A DNA stretch of 64,000 nt from JBBDJG01 sp040880005 (GTDB taxonomy: Bacteria > Actinomycetota > Thermoleophilia > Solirubrobacterales > JBBDJG01), in assembly GCA_040880005.1 (NCBI GenBank), contig JBBDJG010000012.1, positions 62,001 through 126,000 of the forward strand, read 5' to 3'. Within the stretch, counting starts at the first letter, position 1, and the number at the start of each line of letters is the position of its first letter. The position numbers and the translations under genes are program-made. Below are positions 59,699 through 64,000 of this stretch, one piece after another. The notes below the pieces were generated by a model. The model worked only from the letters and a program-made list of their open reading frames with translations. It ran no database searches and was not told the DNA's origin.

Positions 59699-59910
59699 GG
59701 TACGCGGATATCGGTCGCGTGAGCGGATATGCAGGCGAGCTGCGAGCGGCGTTGCGCCGTCGCAAGCAGAGCCGCATTCCCCGCGTGCGCGTTCGTGTGG
59801 GGCACCGCGAGCCTCGGGTCCTGGAGGCATCGGCGGAATCCGATCGCCTGCTCGAGCTGGCGCGCAAGGTCGCCGGACACGGAGGCACCGGCGGCGGGAA
59901 GGTCGTGTGA
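59695..59910 (+). CDS. Small basic hypothetical protein
   Basis: 71 residues from a TTG overlapping the previous stop (TTGA) and ending in an overlap with tldD (GTGTGA). Arg-rich centre (LRAALRRRKQSRIPRVRVRV) and a helix (AESDRLLELARKVAGHGG). The overlapping ends show it is translated with its neighbours. No family recognised. Confidence 0.6.
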   Translation: MRYADIGRVSGYAGELRAALRRRKQSRIPRVRVRVGHREPRVLEASAESDRLLELARKVAGHGGTGGGKVV

Positions 59911-61313
59911 GCGTCGGCGCTGCGTCGTCGCTGCTCGAACGGCCCGCGGTCGAGCGCTTGATCGGCCTGGCCCTGTCGAAGGGTGGAGACTTCGCGGAGG
60001 TCTTTGCCGAGCGCGTGGAAAGTTTTTCTCTCTCGCTCGATGACGGACGACTCGAGGGTGCACGGCGCGGATTCGATCTCGGTGCGTCGATTAGGGTGAT
60101 CGCGGGCGAGTCCACATACTTCGGCTACGTGGACGGGACGGCAGAAGGCGATCTCGAGCGGCTGGCCCGGGAGGTGGCGTCGGCCGTGCGCCGGTCCACG
60201 GTGACCCCCGAGCCGCTGCAGGCCAAGCGACTTGCCGCGGGCCAGCGGATCGTCGATCCGCCCGGCGAAGTCGATGCGGCGCGCAAGGCGCAGATTCTCA
60301 GGGAGTGCGATGAGCGCGCGCGGGCCAGCGACGGCCGCATCGCGCAGGTGGCGGCCGGCTATTCGGAGATCCGACGCACCGTCGAGGTCGCAAACTCGCA
60401 GGGCCTGCATGCGGCCGACGACCGCACGCGCGTCGGGCTGCGAGCCCAGGTCGTGGCTCGCGAGGACGGTCGTGTCGAGACCGGCCTCGAGTCTCTGGCC
60501 GGCCACGCTGGGTTCGAGCTGCTGAGTACCGACCCGGCGCGCGTGGCCGACCAGGCGGCTCAGCGTGCGCTGACGATGCTCGGCGCTCGCTCGTCCCCGG
60601 CGGGCCCGATGACCGTGGTTGTCGGCAACGGCTTCGGCGGCGTGCTGTTCCACGAGGCCACGGGCCACGGACTCGAAGCCGACGCGGTGGGCAAGGATGC
60701 CTCGGTGTACTCGGGCCGGATCGGGGAGACGCTCGCCGCGGGAATCGTGACCGCGTATGACGACGGGCTCATGGCCGGCGAGTGGGGCACCAACGGCATC
60801 GACGACGAGGGCACTCCTTGCCAGTCCACCTGCGTGATCGAGGAGGGAGAGCTGCGCAGCTACCTGTACGACGTCACGTCCGCGCGCAAGCAGGAAGCCG
60901 CTCCGACCGGAAACGGCCGGCGGGAGAACTTTCGCTGTCCACCGATTCCCCGCATGACCAACACGTACATAGCTCCGACGGATATCGACCCCGAGGCGAT
61001 AATCGCCGAGGTCGATCGCGGTCTGTACGCGGTCTCGTTCGCCGGCGGCCAGGTCGAGCCCGCCACCGGCGACTTCGTGTTCGGGCTGTCCGAGGGGTAC
61101 CTGATCGAGCACGGCGAGGTGACGGCGCCGGTGCGCGGAGCTACGTTGATCGGGAACGGGCTCGACGTCCTGGGTCGCATCGACGCGATCGGCAATGACC
61201 TCGACATGAAGAGCGGTACCTGCGGCAAGGATGGACAGTCGATCCCAGTCGGAACCGGACAGCCGACCGTGCGTATCTCGGAACTGACGGTGGGTGGCAC
61301 CGATGTCGGCTGA
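59907..61313 (+). CDS. tldD: TldD-type metalloprotease subunit
   Basis: 468 residues from a GTG overlapping the previous stop, with GGGAAGG upstream. TldD is the zinc-bearing subunit of the TldD/TldE heterodimer that degrades unfolded peptides (microcin and CcdA processing in E. coli). The zinc motif HExxxH is in VLFHEATGHGLEAD, the third ligand Cys probably in SGTCGKDGQ. N-terminal beta-sandwich DFAEVFAERVESFSLSLDDG and the typical GIRVI-like strand are present. Confidence 0.95.
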   Translation: MSVGAASSLLERPAVERLIGLALSKGGDFAEVFAERVESFSLSLDDGRLEGARRGFDLGASIRVIAGESTYFGYVDGTAEGDLERLAREVASAVRRSTVTPEPLQAKRLAAGQRIVDPPGEVDAARKAQILRECDERARASDGRIAQVAAGYSEIRRTVEVANSQGLHAADDRTRVGLRAQVVAREDGRVETGLESLAGHAGFELLSTDPARVADQAAQRALTMLGARSSPAGPMTVVVGNGFGGVLFHEATGHGLEADAVGKDASVYSGRIGETLAAGIVTAYDDGLMAGEWGTNGIDDEGTPCQSTCVIEEGELRSYLYDVTSARKQEAAPTGNGRRENFRCPPIPRMTNTYIAPTDIDPEAIIAEVDRGLYAVSFAGGQVEPATGDFVFGLSEGYLIEHGEVTAPVRGATLIGNGLDVLGRIDAIGNDLDMKSGTCGKDGQSIPVGTGQPTVRISELTVGGTDVG

Positions 61314-62685
61314 GCGCGAGCGGGTCGAGGCCGGCGCACTCGAGCGCGCGGCCGCGCAGGCGGTGGAGAGAGCACTCGAAGCGGGCGCGGCGCAGGCGGA
61401 TGCCTACTGCGAGGACGGGTCAGAGTGCACGGTGCGTGTTTACGAGGGCACGGTCGAAAGCTTGACCGAGGCGGGCAGCCACGGCATCGGCGTGCGGGCT
61501 TTGACGGGAGACGGCCGCAGCGGCTACGCGTACGGCTCCGATCTCGGCGAGCGCGGCCTGGCTGCGATCGCAGGTGCGGCGCATGAATCGGCGACCGTCA
61601 CCGATCGCGACCAGTCCGTGGGACTTCCCGACGAGTGCGGTCGCGCCGACGTGGGCGAGCTGTCGTCGCCCGACTTCGGATCGTGGAGTGCCGAGCGCAA
61701 GGTGAACATCGCGCTTGCGGTCGAGCGCGCCGCGCGCGAGCGCGACCCGCTCGTGTCCAACGTGGAGGACACGGTCTACTCGGACGGCAAGGCCACGATC
61801 GCGCTGGCCAATTCCGCCGGTTTCTGCGGCTCGTTCCAACGTACGCAGTGTTACGCGTACTCGTACGCATTTGCCGGCACAGGCTCCGATCTGATGACCG
61901 GCGTGGGCGTGGCCACGGGGCGTGACCCGGGCGATCTCGACGCGGAGGCAATCGGTCACGAGGCGGCCGATCGCGCACTGCAACTCCACGGCGCCGAGCA
62001 GCCATCAAGCCGGCGCTGTCCCGTGGTGCTCGACTCGTTCGTAGCGGCGCACTTTGCCGCAATCGTCGGGTCTCGTCTGTCTGCGGAGGCGGTACAGCGC
62101 GGGCGATCGCTGTTTGCCGGTAAGGAGGGCGAGCCTGTCGCCTCGAAGGCATTCGGCCTGCTCGACGACGGGACCGCGCACGGAGGACTTGCGACCCAGC
62201 CGTTCGACGATGAGGGATCGCCGACCCGCGGCACGGAGCTGGTTCAGGGCGGCAATCTCAAGACCTACTTGTTCGATTCGCGCTCCGCGCGCCGGGTCGG
62301 ACGCGAATCCACCGGCAGCGCCAAGCGCGGCTCATATCGCGCGGCGCCCGGCGTCGGCTGCTCGAACCTGATTGTCGAAACTGGCGACCGCGGGCTCGAC
62401 GACCTGATCGCAAGTGCCGGGGACGGTGTTTACGTGACGGCCGTCAAGGGCCTGCACTCAGGGGTCAACGCGATCACGGGTCAGTTCTCGGTCGGCGCCA
62501 CCGGGAGGTTGATCGAGGGTGGCGTCCTTGGCCGACCCCTGCGCGGGTTCACGATCGCCTCCGATCTGCTCTCGATGCTCGCCGGAGTGGAAGCCGCGGG
62601 CAACGAAGCCCGCTGGCTTCCTTTCGGCGGCAGCGTGCGATCGGCGCCGCTGCTGATCGCCGAGATGGCCGTGGCCGGCTCCTAG
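61303..62685 (+). CDS. pmbA: TldE/PmbA-type protease subunit
   Basis: 460 residues from the ATG at 61303, overlapping tldD by 11 bases. It has the paralogous fold but no HExxxH, as expected for TldE. ADAYCEDGSECTVRVYEGTV, SVEDTVYSDGK-like and GLHSGVNAITGQFSVGATG phrases are typical. The gene pair encodes one complex. Confidence 0.95.
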   Translation: MSAERERVEAGALERAAAQAVERALEAGAAQADAYCEDGSECTVRVYEGTVESLTEAGSHGIGVRALTGDGRSGYAYGSDLGERGLAAIAGAAHESATVTDRDQSVGLPDECGRADVGELSSPDFGSWSAERKVNIALAVERAARERDPLVSNVEDTVYSDGKATIALANSAGFCGSFQRTQCYAYSYAFAGTGSDLMTGVGVATGRDPGDLDAEAIGHEAADRALQLHGAEQPSSRRCPVVLDSFVAAHFAAIVGSRLSAEAVQRGRSLFAGKEGEPVASKAFGLLDDGTAHGGLATQPFDDEGSPTRGTELVQGGNLKTYLFDSRSARRVGRESTGSAKRGSYRAAPGVGCSNLIVETGDRGLDDLIASAGDGVYVTAVKGLHSGVNAITGQFSVGATGRLIEGGVLGRPLRGFTIASDLLSMLAGVEAAGNEARWLPFGGSVRSAPLLIAEMAVAGS

Positions 62686-62748
62686 AGCGAAAACCGCTTT
62701 GGAATGGGAAGCGGACGCGAAATTTGGCTTGTTCATGGGGTATCGGGT

Positions 62749-62777
62749 TTGTCATCGTCCGCGAGCGTTGCTAGGGT
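62749..62777 (+). promoter_or_regulatory. Promoter of the HU gene
   Basis: TTGTCA (62749-62754), 17-base spacer, TAGGGT (62772-62777); transcription should start near 62784, leaving a leader of about 28 bases with AAGGGGGAG before the GTG. Confidence 0.6.
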
Positions 62778-62811
62778 CGGCCCGATTTTGCCCACCTAGA
62801 AAGGGGGAGTA

Positions 62812-63090
62812 GTGACGAAGCAGGATTTCATCGAGCAGATCGCCGAGAGGACCGGGCTCTCCAAGAAGGACGCCACGGATGCCGTGGAGGCAGTTCTCGG
62901 CACGATCGAAGACACGCTGGTCTCAGGCGGCGAGGTCGCCTTCACGGGCTTCGGCAAGTTTCACGTCGCAGTGCGTGGACCGCGTCAGGGTGTAAACCCG
63001 CAGACTCGGGAGCGAATCACGATTCCGGGCGGCAAAGTGCCGCGCTTCAGTGCGGGATCGGCACTCAAGAAGGCTGTCAAGGGAACGTAG
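62812..63090 (+). CDS. hup: HU-type DNA-binding protein
   Basis: 92 residues from a GTG with AAGGGGGAG 4 bases upstream. The HU signature is GFGKFHVAVRGPRQGVNPQT, with the beta-arm Arg/Pro residues, and MTKQDFIEQIAERTGLSKKD at the start. It has no Lys/Ala-rich tail of the mycobacterial HupB kind, so it is a short HU. Confidence 0.96.
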   Translation: MTKQDFIEQIAERTGLSKKDATDAVEAVLGTIEDTLVSGGEVAFTGFGKFHVAVRGPRQGVNPQTRERITIPGGKVPRFSAGSALKKAVKGT

Positions 63091-63131
63091 TAGCCCCGGA
63101 TAGGGCAACTCCTTCTTCACAGGTGGTTCGT

Positions 63132-63161
63132 GTGCGGCCTTGGCTCGGAGCCGGGCCGCAC
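63132..63161. terminator. GC-rich hairpin after the HU gene
   Basis: GTGCGGCC (63132-63139) pairs with GGCCGCAC (63154-63161); the loop itself holds GGCTC/GAGCC arms. No T-run follows, so it is a terminator by position only. Confidence 0.5.
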
Positions 63162-63211
63162 GACGGCTTCGTGGCCACGGCGCGCCTGAACGCGACGTGC
63201 GGCGCCGTTCA

Positions 63212-64000
63212 ATGAGCTTCGCGGATCGCCTCTCCGAAGCGGTACGTGAGCGCCAAAGTCAGGTCGTGATCGGGCTCGACCCCGACCCTGGAAGGCTGAT
63301 CCCGGCCGCTCACGCCGCCGCCGGTGACGGATCTCCGGCCGAGCGCTCGGCGCGTGCGGTGACGGCGCACTGCGCGATGATGGTCGAGGCGGCGGGCACG
63401 GCTTGCGTGGCGGTCAAGCTCCAGAGCGCCTGTTTCGAGCGGCTCGGCGCGCCGGGCTGGTCTGCGCTCTCGTCGTGCGTCGATCTGGCGCGCGACGCCG
63501 GTTTGCTGGCGATCGTCGACGCCAAGCGCGGCGATGTTCCGCACACCGCTACGGCGTACGCGCAGGCGCTGGTGGGCGGTACCGAAACGCCGTGGGGTGA
63601 GGTTCGCGGGCTCGAGGCCGACGCCGTGACCGCAAGCCCGTTGCTGGGGAGGGACTCGCTGGCGCCGATCATCGCTGCCGCTCACTCGGCGAACGCCGGC
63701 GTGTTCGTGCTCGTGCGCACGTCGAACCCCGGCGCTTCGGAGATTCAGGACGTCACCCATGGCGTAGGAGAGTCACCCCTGCACGAGCGCCTTGCGCGAA
63801 TCGTCGACGCGCTCGGGTCCGGCACGGTCGGCTCGAGTGGCCTTTCCGACGTGGGTGCCGTTGTGGCGGCTACGCAGCCGGACCTGCTCGAGCGGCTACG
63901 CCGCGACATGCCAAGCGCGATCCTGCTGATGCCGGGTGTGGGCGCGCAGGGAGGCGATGTGGCCGACCTTGCGGCGGCGTTTGCACCTGGACGTGCAGCC
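63212..64000 (+). CDS. pyrF: Orotidine 5'-phosphate decarboxylase, cut by the right edge
   Basis: 263 codons are visible and the frame is open at the edge. PyrF makes UMP, the last step of pyrimidine synthesis. The start MSFADRLSEAVRERQSQ, the strand VIGLDPDPGRL, and the catalytic motif LLAIVDAKRGDVPHTATAYA (Asp-x-Lys-Arg-Gly-Asp) mark the class II (longer) type; GVFVLVRTSNPGASEIQD and SSGLSDVGAVV follow. About 20 residues are probably missing at the end. Confidence 0.93.
   Translation, partial: MSFADRLSEAVRERQSQVVIGLDPDPGRLIPAAHAAAGDGSPAERSARAVTAHCAMMVEAAGTACVAVKLQSACFERLGAPGWSALSSCVDLARDAGLLAIVDAKRGDVPHTATAYAQALVGGTETPWGEVRGLEADAVTASPLLGRDSLAPIIAAAHSANAGVFVLVRTSNPGASEIQDVTHGVGESPLHERLARIVDALGSGTVGSSGLSDVGAVVAATQPDLLERLRRDMPSAILLMPGVGAQGGDVADLAAAFAPGRAA

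Noticed and set aside
58980..61112. A 710-residue minus-strand open frame
   Set aside because: It runs antisense to tldD and the CDF gene; composition is Arg/His-rich noise without motifs.

Overview
The window looks like chromosomal DNA of a high-GC actinobacterium, most likely of the class Thermoleophilia (Solirubrobacterales-like). This is an inference. It rests on GC-rich codon use, actinobacterial gene sets (rhodanese/ThiF-cysO-cysM-mec, rrf2-sufCSU-Rieske-sufBD), secreted RTX proteins with a shared C-terminal cap, secreted beta-helix proteins of the CSLREA type, and several apparently leaderless genes. I see no rRNA, tRNA, CRISPR array, prophage or IS element. One scaffold gap (10 N, 22450-22459) lies inside a coding sequence. 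No gene-free stretch exceeds about 300 bases; the longest (289-518, 2797-3082, 40359-40554, 44656-44946) hold only promoter-type sequence, inverted repeats or nothing I can name.

Layout. 1-9145: small zinc proteins, a membrane-anchored sigma-region-2/RTX fusion, a lipoprotein, a MarP-like serine protease, a HAD phosphatase, FxsA, a DUF59 Fe-S protein and a small secreted RTX protein. 9220-14223: a three-gene acetone-carboxylase-type operon. 14360-17841: secreted subtilisin, ispH and a thioredoxin-fold protein that has lost every cysteine. 17889-23943: cassette 1, a TetR regulator with two secreted paralogs (one frameshifted) and two larger secreted proteins. 24085-30651: the complete SUF Fe-S assembly cluster headed by an IscR-like Rrf2 regulator. 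30743-34056: SCO1, a NarL/LiaR-type two-component pair, HtpX. 34165-37971: the CysO-dependent cysteine pathway. 37981-44655: proteins of unknown function and a second hydantoinase-type hyuAB pair. 44947-46323: an ATPase-nuclease of the archaeal ATPase/DUF234 type. 46347-53813: cassette 2, a second TetR and three large secreted proteins. 53835-64000: nadB, a deacetylase, an orphan Flp-type pilin, rph-rdgB-CDF transporter, a TldD/TldE protease pair, HU and pyrF (cut by the right edge).

The most unusual content is the pair of TetR cassettes. Five secreted proteins (three beta-helix adhesin-like, two of a second type) end in the same module of about 130-140 residues. It carries a calcium-binding-type Asp-rich loop and two dockerin-like GGDI...FG repeats, and ends in FGHNC or FGHHC. 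Each cassette has its own TetR, and the promoters carry regulator-specific 5-N5-5 palindromes (ATCAC-N5-GTGAY in cassette 1, GCTAC-N5-GTAA in cassette 2) placed on the -10 box or start site of strong TTGACA promoters. Near-identical DNA blocks within and between the cassettes indicate recent duplication or gene conversion.
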